Source of the DNA: WHTX01 sp038255145 | Lineage (GTDB): Bacteria > Actinomycetota > Acidimicrobiia > Acidimicrobiales > CAIXPF01 | Reading direction: 5' to 3' | Assembly (NCBI GenBank): GCA_038255145.1 | Contig: JBBSLP010000031.1 | Span: forward strand, 1-63,450 | DNA length: 63,450 nt | Part shown: positions 18,343 to 26,425 of the stretch, one piece after another | Layout: every line of letters begins with the position of its first letter | Numbering within the stretch: position 1 is the first letter of the stretch | The notes under the pieces: model-generated | Told to the model about the DNA's origin: nothing | Seen by the model: only the letters and a program-made list of their open reading frames with translations | Databases searched by the model: none | Translations under genes and position numbers: made by a program

Positions 18343-19914
18343 ATGGGGGACAGCAGCGACCGCGGGGGTGGGCCGACGTCGGGGGAGGTGCACGATGTCG
18401 TGGTCATCGGCGCCGGTTCGGCGGGGGCGGTGATCGCGGCGCGGGCCAGTGAGGACCCCAACCGCAGCGTGCTCCTGCTCGAGGCCGGGCCCGACTACCC
18501 GGTGCTGGCCGACACCCCCCCTGACCTGACCAACGGGCACGACAACAGCTATGTGGACCACGACTGGGGCTTCCGCTACCTGCCCACGGCCGTGGCCCGC
18601 AACCAGGCCCTACCCCGGGGGCGGGTGACGGGCGGGTCCTCGGCGGTGAACACGGCCATCGCCCTGCGGGGGGTGCCCCAGGACTACGACGGCTGGGCCG
18701 CCCTGGGCAACGACCAGTGGTCGTGGGACCAGGTGTTGCCCGCCTTCCGTCGGCTCGAGCGGGACCTCGACTACGGCGCCGCCCCGTTCCACGGCGATGC
18801 CGGGCCCATCTCCATCCGCCGCTACCCCCCGGCCGAGCTCCTCCCCTCCCACCTCGCCTTCCTCGAGGCGGCGGCGACGGCCGGCTACCCCGATTGCCCC
18901 GACCACAACGACCCGGTGGCCTGGGGGTCGGGACCCCAGCCCATGAACAAGCTGGGCCGGCTGCGGGTGTCCACGGCCATCGGCTACCTGGCCCCGGCCC
19001 GGGTGCGGCCCAACCTGACCATCCGGGCCTCGTCCGCCACCCGGCGCCTGGTGGTCGAGGGTGGCCGGGTCACCGCGGCCGAGGTGGAAGGGCCCGACGG
19101 GACCACCGAGCTGGTGCGGGGCCGACTGTTCGTGCTCTGCGCCGGCGCCGTGGCCTCACCGGCCGTGCTGCTGCGCTCGGGCATCGGCCCTGCCGCCGAG
19201 CTGGCTGCCCTGGGCATCGACGTGGTGGCCGACGTGGCTGGGGTGGGCCGCAACCTCGACGACCACCCCGCCCTGTCCCTGGTGCTGGGGGCCCGATACC
19301 CCGAGACCCTGGACCTCGACCAACCCATCATCCAGACCATCCTGCGCTACACCGCCCCGGGGTCGGACCAGTTCAACGACCTGCAGATCGAGTTGTTCAG
19401 CTTCATGGGCGGCGCCCGCAACCAGGGGGCGTTCGGGCTGGCCGCAGTGCTGGAGCAGACGTGGAGCCGAGGGTGCGTGCGCCTGGCCTCGGCCGACCCC
19501 CACGTCGGGCCCGTGGTCGAATCGGGCTTCTGCACCGACCACCGTGACGCCCACCGGCTGGCCGGCGCCCTGCTCGACGCCGCCCACCTGACCACGGTCG
19601 AACCGCTGGCCGGCCTCATCGACGGGGTGCGCTGGCCACCCATGCCCGTAACGCAGGACGCCGCCGTCGAGCTGGCCCGCACCCGTTCGGGCAGCGGCTA
19701 CCACCCCTGCGGCACGGTGCGCATGGGCCCCGCCGAGGATCCCACAGCCGTGGTCGACCAGTTCGGCCGGTGCCGGGCCGTCGACGGGCTGGTGGTGGCC
19801 GACGCCTCGATCATGCCGTCGGTGCCCAGGGCCAACACGAACCTGACCTCCATCATGATCGGGGAGGTCATCGGCGAGTGGCTGCGCACCGTGCCCAGCC
19901 GGTACGGGCTGTGA
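18343..19914 (+). CDS. GMC-family FAD oxidoreductase
   Basis: About 523 residues. The FAD-binding GAGSAG lies at residues 23-28, with LEAGP shortly after, then the GMC segment RGRVTGGSSAVN and the C-terminal active-site region GSGYHPCGTVRMG followed by VADASIMPSVPRANTN. It oxidises an alcohol to an aldehyde or ketone; the substrate is unknown. It resembles choline/alcohol dehydrogenase types, including the mycofactocin-associated group, but no mft gene is visible. Two ATGs are possible (18334, 18343); the second lies 7 nt after a weak GACGAT box. The stop overlaps the next start (GTGA). Confidence 0.88.
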   Translation: MGDSSDRGGGPTSGEVHDVVVIGAGSAGAVIAARASEDPNRSVLLLEAGPDYPVLADTPPDLTNGHDNSYVDHDWGFRYLPTAVARNQALPRGRVTGGSSAVNTAIALRGVPQDYDGWAALGNDQWSWDQVLPAFRRLERDLDYGAAPFHGDAGPISIRRYPPAELLPSHLAFLEAAATAGYPDCPDHNDPVAWGSGPQPMNKLGRLRVSTAIGYLAPARVRPNLTIRASSATRRLVVEGGRVTAAEVEGPDGTTELVRGRLFVLCAGAVASPAVLLRSGIGPAAELAALGIDVVADVAGVGRNLDDHPALSLVLGARYPETLDLDQPIIQTILRYTAPGSDQFNDLQIELFSFMGGARNQGAFGLAAVLEQTWSRGCVRLASADPHVGPVVESGFCTDHRDAHRLAGALLDAAHLTTVEPLAGLIDGVRWPPMPVTQDAAVELARTRSGSGYHPCGTVRMGPAEDPTAVVDQFGRCRAVDGLVVADASIMPSVPRANTNLTSIMIGEVIGEWLRTVPSRYGL

Positions 19915-21173
19915 CCGGGCTGGGTGGTCCCGGCGGGGGACCGTTCCCCACCCTGGGCCAGGTCGGCCCCCACGAAAGGGCTGTGGGCGAGCTGGTGGCC
20001 CGGGCCCGGGCCGAGGTGCCCTTCTACGCCGCCCACCACGCCGGGGTGACGTCGCTGGCCCTGCACGACCAGCCCACGTGCACCAAGGCCGACCTGGCCG
20101 GTCACGGCCCCTTCCCCCTGTCGGCCCGGCCGCTGTCCGCCATGCGCCACGTGTCGGCCACCTCGGGCACGACGGGGCCCCGGCTGTTCGTGGGCTACAC
20201 CGCGGCCGATTGGGCGGCGTTGGGTGACCAGTACGGCCACGTGGTGGCCGCCGCCGGCATCGGGCCCGACGACGTGCTCCTCAACACCCACGGTGGCGGG
20301 TTGTGGATCGGCGCCCCCTCCCTGCAGGAGCTGGCCCACGCCGCCGGTGCTGGCACCATCCCCGCCGGGCCCACCAACCCGGCCCAGGTCATCGAGTGGC
20401 TGGTCACCCTGCCCATCACCCTGTTGTCGGCTACCCCCTCCTACCTGCGGGTCCTGCGGGAGACGGCCGCCGCCTCCGGGGTCGACCTGTCGATCACGGG
20501 CCTGCGCATGGCCCTGGTGGGAGGTGAGGGGGCCACCCCCGAGGTGCGCCGCCAGGTGGTCGACGCCTTCGGTCCCTCGTTCCGCTGGCAGGAGCTGTAC
20601 GGCTCGACCGAGACAGCGGGGCCCATCCTCGCCTTCGGCGATGTCACCGACCCCCTGTCGGGCTGCCTGGAGGTCAACACCAGCTACTTCGTGATCGAGC
20701 TGTTGCGCATCGACGCCGACGAGCCGGTGGAACCGGGCCAGGTGGGGGAGATCACCCTGACCACGCCGTACCGGGAAGGCTCCCCCCTGGTCCGCTACCG
20801 CACCCGGGACCTGGCCGCGGCCGTGCCCGACCGCTTCGGCGCCGCCTCGGGCCTGCCCGTGATGACCTCGCTCGTGGGCCGGGTGGACGACGCCATCAAG
20901 GTGCGGGGTGCCCTCGTCTATCCGGCCATCATCGAGGAGGTGTGCGTGGCCCTGCTGGCACCGGGGGCCGAGTGGCGCATCCGGCTGACCCGGGAGCAGG
21001 CCCAGCACGATGTGCTCACCGTGGTGGTGGAGACCGACGATCCCGCCACCGTGGCCGCCATCGCCGAGCGCATCGGCCACGTGGCCCAGGTCCGGCCCGT
21101 GGTCGACGCGGTGCCTCCCGGCAGCCTGGAGCGCTTCGAGGGCAAGGCCAAGCGGGTGCTCGACCAGCGGTGA
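19911..21173 (+). CDS. Phenylacetate-CoA ligase-like AMP-binding enzyme
   Basis: About 420 residues. The adenylate-forming P-loop is SATSGTTGPRLF (about 81-92), followed by GGEGATPEVRRQ, LYGSTETAGP and RYRTRDLAA. The order and short length fit the PaaK branch, which activates aromatic or other acids as CoA thioesters. The GTG overlaps the GMC stop by 4 bp, so the two are translationally coupled. Together with the FAH gene downstream this looks like an alcohol-to-acid-to-CoA catabolic unit. The acid substrate is not identifiable. Confidence 0.85.
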   Translation: MTGLGGPGGGPFPTLGQVGPHERAVGELVARARAEVPFYAAHHAGVTSLALHDQPTCTKADLAGHGPFPLSARPLSAMRHVSATSGTTGPRLFVGYTAADWAALGDQYGHVVAAAGIGPDDVLLNTHGGGLWIGAPSLQELAHAAGAGTIPAGPTNPAQVIEWLVTLPITLLSATPSYLRVLRETAAASGVDLSITGLRMALVGGEGATPEVRRQVVDAFGPSFRWQELYGSTETAGPILAFGDVTDPLSGCLEVNTSYFVIELLRIDADEPVEPGQVGEITLTTPYREGSPLVRYRTRDLAAAVPDRFGAASGLPVMTSLVGRVDDAIKVRGALVYPAIIEEVCVALLAPGAEWRIRLTREQAQHDVLTVVVETDDPATVAAIAERIGHVAQVRPVVDAVPPGSLERFEGKAKRVLDQR

Positions 21174-21203
21174 CGGGCTAGAACACGGTGACGGGGTGGA
21201 ACA
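21168..21203. repeat. 18-bp tandem repeat over the ligase stop codon
   Basis: Two 18-bp units (21168-21185 and 21186-21203) match at 16 positions. Both begin CGGTGACGGG. As 18 is a multiple of three, the second TGA is also in frame with the ligase gene. Confidence 0.75.
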
Positions 21204-21250
21204 GGGTCCGCGAACGTCTCACGGGGATGTTCGAGGGGGAGGGTAGGACG

Positions 21251-22261
21251 ATGTCGGTGCTCGACGGTCCCCGGCGCGAGCTGCGCCTGGCCCTGGTCCA
21301 GGGCTCGCCGCAGTGGTGCCAGCTCGATGGTGACGAGCTCGTCCTCGGCGACGGCCGCCGTGTCGAGGAGGCCACCGCCACCTACCTGCCCCCGGTGGTG
21401 GCCCCGTCGAAGATCCTGTGCGTGCACCTGAACTACGCCAGCCGGGCCCGTGAGTTCGGCGGCGACCTGACCGGCACCACCCCCACCTACTTCACCAAGC
21501 CGCCCAGCTCGCTCAACGCCCACCGTGGCGCCCTGGTGCGCCCGGCCGACACCCAGTGGCTGAACTACGAGGGTGAGATCGCCGCGGTGATCGGTCGACC
21601 CACCCGCGACGTGGCCCCCGACGACGTGTGGGACCACCTGGCCGGCTTCGCCCCCGCCAACGACGTGGGCTGCCACGACTTCCGCGAGACCGACGCCGGG
21701 TCCATGCTGCGGGTCAAGGGCATGGACACCTTCTGTCCGGTGGGTCCGGGCCTGGTCAGCGGGGTCGACATCCGCCGCTCGACGGTGCGCACGTACCTCA
21801 ACGGCGACCTCGTCCAGGAGGGGGCGGTGTCGGACATGACCTTCGGCATCGACGAGCTGGCGTCCGACCTCAGCCGCCACCTGACCCTGCTGCCCGGCGA
21901 CATCATCCTCACGGGCACGCCGTGGCGGTCACGGCCCATGGCCGATGGCGATGTGGTCGAGGTCGAGGTCGAAGGCGTGGGTCGGCTCAGCAACACCGTG
22001 GTGCGCGGTCCCGCCCCCACCGTGGGGGTCGGTCATCAGCCCACCAGCGGCAAGGCGTGCCGGGCCGTGGCCCTGGGCAAGGACTACCTGCGCATGCGCA
22101 ACGACGGCGTGGCCGGGGACACCTTCGAGGACTACCTGGCCCACCGCGACGACTACCGCCGCCGGGGTGACGCCGAGGGCCCCGACCGCTCCGCCCTGGA
22201 CAACGCCGCCCTGGCCGGTGCGACCAGGGACAGCTCGGCCGGCGCCGGTCGCCCCGCGTAG
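21251..22261 (+). CDS. Fumarylacetoacetate hydrolase (FAH) family protein
   Basis: 336 residues. The FAH-fold signatures are SLNAHRGAL, YEGEIAAVIG (metal-binding Glu pair), DVGCHDFRETD, KGMDTFCPVGP and ITGTP-like LTGTPWRS. The family cleaves C-C bonds in diketones or hydrates/decarboxylates oxo-acids with Mg2+ or Mn2+. ATG 21251 follows a GAGGGGGAGGG ribosome site. It is 77 bp downstream of the CoA ligase on the same strand and ends in TAG, which forms part of the next gene's -10 box. Confidence 0.88.
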   Translation: MSVLDGPRRELRLALVQGSPQWCQLDGDELVLGDGRRVEEATATYLPPVVAPSKILCVHLNYASRAREFGGDLTGTTPTYFTKPPSSLNAHRGALVRPADTQWLNYEGEIAAVIGRPTRDVAPDDVWDHLAGFAPANDVGCHDFRETDAGSMLRVKGMDTFCPVGPGLVSGVDIRRSTVRTYLNGDLVQEGAVSDMTFGIDELASDLSRHLTLLPGDIILTGTPWRSRPMADGDVVEVEVEGVGRLSNTVVRGPAPTVGVGHQPTSGKACRAVALGKDYLRMRNDGVAGDTFEDYLAHRDDYRRRGDAEGPDRSALDNAALAGATRDSSAGAGRPA

Positions 22262-22264
22262 CGT
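22259..22264 (+). promoter_or_regulatory. TAGCGT -10 element overlapping the FAH stop codon
   Basis: The TAG stop of the FAH gene (22259-22261) begins a TAGCGT hexamer that ends 7 nt before the ATG at 22272. Confidence 0.55.
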
Positions 22265-22271
22265 CTCGGAG

Positions 22272-23016
22272 ATGGACGCTTCAGGCGCCAACCCACACGT
22301 GGGCGTAGGTCGACAGGACCTGCCCGAGGCCGCTGAGCTCTTCGATCGCCCGGGGCCCTTCGTGTCCGTGGCCATGAACACCGAGCGCAGCAGTGAAGGC
22401 GCGGCGGCCCGCTTCGAGATCCGCTGGAAGGACCACCGCAACGCCCTGCGTGACCGGGGGGCGCCCGAGGAGCTGCTCGACGGCATCGGCGTGTGGCTGG
22501 CCGAGGCCCGTACCGAGGGTCCGGCCCTGGCCGTGATCGGTGATGTCGACGGCACCCTGGTCACCGCCATCGGCCACGACGAGCTGGCCCAGGTCCAGCC
22601 CCGCCTGGTGGTGGTGGCCGGTGACGGGCGGGCCACCCAGTTGCTGATCGACGACCTGCCCGCCGAGGTGACCCGCCTGGTACGCCGGGCCAGTGGCGGC
22701 CGCGGCCCCGGTTCGGAGGGCCACCTGGCCGACCAGGCCGCCCGCCTCTACCGCACCGTCGTGGCCGAGGACACCGTGGCCCTGCTCGAGGCGCTCAAGC
22801 AGGAGCTGGGCCAGCGCGACCGGGGGGTCTCGGGCGTGGCCGACACCGCTGCGGCCCTGCGGGCGCCGCGACGGCCGCATCGTCGACGTTGCCATCCGGG
22901 CCGCCTGGGCGGGGGGCGGAGCCGTGCGCCTCACCCCCAACATCCCCGAGCTCACCGACGGCATCGGCGCCCTGCTGCGCATGGACCGCGGCTCGGTGCC
23001 CTCCGTCGAGAGCTGA
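22272..23016 (+). pseudogene. Broken baeRF/Vms1-like (eRF1-domain 2 type) protein
   Basis: The first about 197 codons read as a bacterial eRF1-like (baeRF) protein: GPFVSVAMNTERSSEGAAARF, RDRGAPEELL, LVVVAGDGRATQLLIDDLP and RLYRTVVAEDT. At about 22858-22870 the frame changes, and the tail DGRIVDVAIRAAWAGGG to SVES continues in the +1 frame to a TGA at 23014-23016. The segment that usually separates these parts (the 'ETLLVHDDP...' strand and loop) is missing. The lesion is therefore an out-of-frame internal deletion, not just a base error. The start is leaderless-type. Confidence 0.75.
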
Positions 23017-23061
23017 GCCGTCGAGAGCTGAGCCGTCGAGAGCTGAGCCGTCGAGGGCTGA
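23003..23061. repeat. 15-bp tandem repeat (x4) with in-frame stop codons
   Basis: CCGTCGAGAGCTGAG occurs at 23003-23017, 23018-23032 and 23033-23047, with a fourth copy (one change, last base lost) at 23048-23061. As 15 is a multiple of three, each copy repeats the same in-frame TGA that ends the baeRF-like reading frame. Confidence 0.9.
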
Positions 23062-23087
23062 CGCTCCACCCGAGCCGATGGCCGGCG

Positions 23088-23519
23088 TCAGGTCGGTGGC
23101 CGCGCCGCGGGGATGCGGTAGATGCGACCGGTCTCGTGCAGGGCCTCGACCGTCCAGTCCCCGCCCACCCCGGCCACCAGCCAGGTGAGGATGGCCCACA
23201 GGTCGCGGTCGGCCTGGGCCGCGTCCAGCGGTTCGACCCCGGCCACCAGGGCGCCGACCTCGACCCCGGCGGGGAAGGGACGACCCGAGCGGCCCACGAA
23301 GACGAGCTCGTAGTAGCGCTCCCCGCCCACCCGCAGCAGGCCCGGGGCCTCGAGGGGGGCCCGGTCGAGGTCGAACGTGGCGGCGAAGAAGGCGGCGAAC
23401 TCGGGGTAGTGGCCCAACTCGCCCTCGGCCAGCACGGGGACCGACCGGCAGCCGGCCGGCCGGGCCGAGTTGTCGAGCACCTCGACCGCCGCGCTGGGGT
23501 CCTGGGCGTTGCCGTTCAC
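23088..23519 (-). CDS. Hypothetical protein, last gene of the selenoprotein operon
   Basis: 143 residues, start GTG at 23519 overlapping the dehalogenase stop by 4 bp. The sequence is acidic, with LLRVGGERYYELVFVGRSGRPFP and a tail WTVEALHETGRIYRIP. I recognise no family. It has no signal peptide or membrane segment. Tight coupling to the hydrolase and the Sec-containing redoxin suggests a common process. Confidence 0.8.
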   Translation of the reverse strand: MNGNAQDPSAAVEVLDNSARPAGCRSVPVLAEGELGHYPEFAAFFAATFDLDRAPLEAPGLLRVGGERYYELVFVGRSGRPFPAGVEVGALVAGVEPLDAAQADRDLWAILTWLVAGVGGDWTVEALHETGRIYRIPAARPPT

Positions 23520-24466
23520 GAGGACATCTTTCCGGAGGCCCGCGGCCCCCTCCGTCCGAGGAAGTCGACGAGCAGCCGGCCGATCTCGGGGCCCGAGTCC
23601 TCCTGGAGGAAGTGGCGGCCGGTGACCAGGTGGGGCCCCTCGGCGTGGGGCCAGATGTCGAGCCAGCGTCGGGCGAAGACGTCGGCGGTGAAGACGTCGT
23701 CCTCCCGCCCCCAGATGACGGTGGCGGGCAGGTCGAGGGCCCGCACCCCGGCTTCGAGCTCGTCGAAGCGCTCGGTGGTGATGTCGCTGGCCAGGCCCAG
23801 GGGGATGCACCGCGGCCACAGGTAGGTCAGGCGGCGGTCGTCGGGATCGGCCAGGACCTCTTCGTACACGGGTTGCGCCCGCTCGGCGAAGCGGGCCCGG
23901 TCGATGACGGACAGGTAGACCCCCCGCCCGACCAGGGCCCCGTGGCGGCCCAACAGGTAGGGCCCGATCAGGGGGGCGTGCATGGTGCGCCAGGGCAGGA
24001 CCCGGTGGTGGAACTCGGCGCTGGGTTGCCGCCACGCCCACGTCGACATCACCGCCACCGCCGCGGCCCGCCCCGGACGGGCCAGCAGGGCGCCCAGCCC
24101 GGTGGGGCCACCCCAGTCGTGGATGACGAAGGTCAGGTCGACCAGGTCGAGCCCGTCGAGGAAGGCCACCAGGTTGGCGATGTGGTTGTCGAGCGTGTGC
24201 TCACCGTGCGCCGATGGCTTCTCGGACAGGCCGAAGCCGATCTGGTCGGGCACCACGACCCGGTGCCCGGCGGCGAGCAGGGGCGGGATGACGTCGCGCC
24301 ACAGGAACCCCCAGGTGGGGTTGCCGTGCAGCAGCAGCACCGGCGGGGCATCGGGTGGGCCCTCGTCGATGTAGTGCAGGCGCCGGCCGTTCACCTCGGT
24401 GAAGCGGGACCGGTAGGGGTAGGCGTCGGTCACCGCGGCCGGCAGCTGGGCGATGGTGCGGGTCAC
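23516..24466 (-). CDS. Haloalkane dehalogenase-like alpha/beta hydrolase
   Basis: 316 residues. The oxyanion loop HGNPTWG is at 47-53 and the nucleophile Asp in IHDWGG at 117, followed by Trp 118 as in haloalkane dehalogenases. The acidic segment VIWGREDDVF and the catalytic His in GRHFLQED lie near the C-terminus. Known homologues cleave carbon-halogen bonds hydrolytically; epoxide hydrolase-like activity is the main alternative. ATG 24466 overlaps the stop of the upstream selenoprotein gene by 4 bp. Confidence 0.87.
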   Translation of the reverse strand: MTRTIAQLPAAVTDAYPYRSRFTEVNGRRLHYIDEGPPDAPPVLLLHGNPTWGFLWRDVIPPLLAAGHRVVVPDQIGFGLSEKPSAHGEHTLDNHIANLVAFLDGLDLVDLTFVIHDWGGPTGLGALLARPGRAAAVAVMSTWAWRQPSAEFHHRVLPWRTMHAPLIGPYLLGRHGALVGRGVYLSVIDRARFAERAQPVYEEVLADPDDRRLTYLWPRCIPLGLASDITTERFDELEAGVRALDLPATVIWGREDDVFTADVFARRWLDIWPHAEGPHLVTGRHFLQEDSGPEIGRLLVDFLGRRGPRASGKMSS

Positions 24467-25587
24467 AGGCCCTCGTCCTCTCCTTCCGGTAGCGCAACTG
24501 GTCTCCTCGCCTCACCGGCGAGACGTTCGACGTAGACCTCGAGGCCGTCGGGCTCGACGAGCAGGTCGAGGTCGACGTCGAGCTGGTGGGTCAGCCGGCC
24601 GGGCAGGAAGCACTCGTCCTCGTTGCACGCCTGGTAGTCGAGGGCGATGTCGATGGTGGCCCGGCCCACCTCCATCCCGTGACCCAGGCGCAGCAGCTCC
24701 GAGGTGGCGGTGACGGGCACGGACACCTCGAGGTCGAGCACCTCCATGCGCAGTCGACCCGCCGCAGGCCAGGAGGCGTCGAGGGCGCGGATGCCGGTGC
24801 CCCCCACGGTCAGCGCGGTGACCAGGAAGCCGTCGGGGGAACCGGGGGCGTACAGGTGCAGGTCGTCACGGACCCGGATGCGGCACACCAGGGTGCTCAG
24901 CACCTCGAGGCGCAGCCTCGTGTCGAGCAGGCGCACATCGAGGGACACCTGGTCGCCCTCGACGTGGGCGGCGGGCGCGTCGTCGGGGACCTCGACCACT
25001 CCGGTGAGGGTGTGCAACAGGCTGGCACCCGATGCCCGCACGGCGTGGTGGCGGTGGAAGGACTTGTGGCTGATCACCCCGTCGGGCCCCGTCACGTAGG
25101 TGCCGGGGTAGGGGATGCCGTACCAACGCATCGAACGGCCCTCGTCGGGACGGATGAGCGTGTTCATGATCCCGTAGCGGCGGATGACGGCCGAGTCCTC
25201 GTCGGACAGCAGGGGGTAGGTGATGCCCTGCCGGGCGGCGAAGTCGGCCAACCGGTCCACGGTGTCGTTGCTCACGGCGTACACCTGGTACCCGTTGGCG
25301 TGCAGGTCAGCGAGGGTCTGTTGCAGCTCGACCAGCTGCGTCATGCACGGCGGTCACCAGAAGGCCGATCGGTGGAACACGACGATCGCGCCCCGCCCCT
25401 CGCGGTGCTCGTGCACGTCGACGAGGCGGCCGCCCTGGTCGGGGAGGCGGATGTCGGGCAGGCGCACGCCCACGTCGGGACCGGTGGGGAAGCCTTCGGG
25501 GGGCTCGCGCCGAGCGGCCCGGCTCAGGGGCATGGGGCTGTAGAAGCCGAACTCGTCGTAGTACCGCTCGTCGTCCGGATCGCCCAT
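24463..25587 (-). CDS. Selenocysteine-containing redoxin (UxxC) fused to a DsbD-alpha-like domain
   Basis: One continuous frame from ATG 25587 to 24463 contains a single internal TGA at 25356-25354 (codon 78). Around it the protein reads VFHRSAFW-U-PPC-MTQLVEL, the place where AhpC/TSA-type redoxins carry W-C-x-x-C. Sec78 and Cys81 would form a selenenylsulfide redox pair. Residues about 82-190 continue the thioredoxin fold (GYQVYAVSNDTVDRLADFA, GITYPLLSD, YPGTYVTGPDG). Residues about 200-350 match the N-terminal domain of DsbD, with a second redox pair in YQACNEDECFLP (about Cys321 and Cys326). A SECIS-like hairpin follows the UGA. Reading UGA as stop would leave a 77-residue stub and an ATG (25344) just after the active site. 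RBS GGAGGGG precedes ATG 25587. Confidence 0.88.
25323..25339 (-). promoter_or_regulatory. Bacterial SECIS-like hairpin downstream of the in-frame UGA
   Basis: On the minus strand GCAGCU (25339-25334) pairs perfectly with AGCUGC (25328-25323) around the 5-nt loop GGUCG. The loop begins 20 nt after the UGA and starts with GG. This fits the usual bacterial rule: a short stem, a small apical loop with G in its first two positions, and 16-37 nt between UGA and loop. Confidence 0.8.
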
Positions 25588-25618
25588 TGCCCCTCCACCC
25601 TCGGCTGACAGAGGCTCA

Positions 25619-25633
25619 TCGTACGTTGTACGA
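25619..25633. promoter_or_regulatory. Palindromic operator over the selenoprotein promoter
   Basis: TCGTAC (25619-25624) and GTACGA (25628-25633) are exact inverted repeats around GTT. On the minus strand a TACGAT -10-like hexamer (25623-25618) overlaps it, about 30 nt before ATG 25587. The 15-bp size and the TetR gene ending 25 bp away make it a candidate TetR operator. Confidence 0.6.
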
Positions 25634-25657
25634 ACCAGGGGGGTCAAGGGTGGTGGG

Positions 25658-26317
25658 TCAGTCAGGACCCGGGCGTAGGGGCCACGGCCGGCGGGCCTCC
25701 ACGCCGTCGAGCACGAGCTGGAGGCCGAAGTCGAACTCGTCGTCGGGGCTGATGTCGGCCGCAGCGCGGATGGCCTCCATGAGCCGGGGATGGCGGCCGT
25801 CGTCCATGCCGGCGGCGATGGTGGCGGCGACCGCAGCCGGGTCGCGCAGCGAGCGGGCGTACTCACCCTCGACGAAGCCGACGACGAACCCGGTGACGAG
25901 GCGGAAGCAGCGCACCCCGTCGGCCGCGTCGTAGCCCGCGTCGCGCAGCGCCGACATCATGGCCTCGACGGGGGCCAGTCCCTCGGGCCCGGTGTAGCGG
26001 CGGGTGAGCAGCAGGGGAAGCAGGCGGTGGTGGTCCAACATGACCTGGCGCCAGCTGCGGGCCAGGGCCTCGATGCGGGGGCGCCACCGGTGGGCGGGCC
26101 CGGTCGGCGGGAGCTCGACCTTGCGCCACACCAATTCGGTGACGGCGTCGAGCACGGCGTCCTTGTCGGGCAGGTAGTGGTACACCGACATGGTGCCCAC
26201 GCCCAGGGTGCGGGCCAGCTCGCGCATGGTCAGCGCGTCGACCCCGCCGGCCATGGCCAGCTCGGCCGCAGCGGCCACGATCTGCTCACGGGTCAGACCA
26301 GATCGGCGACCAGGCAT
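25658..26317 (-). CDS. TetR-family transcriptional regulator
   Basis: 219 residues. The N-terminal helix-turn-helix is typical (SGLTREQIVAAAAELAMAGGVDALTMRELARTLGVGTMSVYHYLPDK); the C-terminal half is a ligand-binding helical domain of the TetR_C tetracycline-repressor-like group (LMDHHRLLPLL-type region, GVRCFRLVTGFVVGFVEGE). It lies directly upstream of, and in line with, the selenoprotein operon and divergent from an SDR gene. RBS GGAGGT precedes ATG 26317, with a TACCGT box just upstream. Confidence 0.92.
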   Translation of the reverse strand: MPGRRSGLTREQIVAAAAELAMAGGVDALTMRELARTLGVGTMSVYHYLPDKDAVLDAVTELVWRKVELPPTGPAHRWRPRIEALARSWRQVMLDHHRLLPLLLTRRYTGPEGLAPVEAMMSALRDAGYDAADGVRCFRLVTGFVVGFVEGEYARSLRDPAAVAATIAAGMDDGRHPRLMEAIRAAADISPDDEFDFGLQLVLDGVEARRPWPLRPGPD

Positions 26318-26412
26318 CCCACCTCCAACGGCGCGGACGGTACCAGCGGCGCAGCGCCGTCCCTGAGCGGTGGCTGCCGGGGGTCACCTGGGAGGTGCAT
26401 GGTGGTGGGCAT

Positions 26413-26418
26413 TAGGGT
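26413..26418 (+). promoter_or_regulatory. TAGGGT -10 element of a likely leaderless promoter
   Basis: TAGGGT ends 7 nt before the ATG at 26426. Confidence 0.65.
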
Positions 26419-26425
26419 CCGCGGC

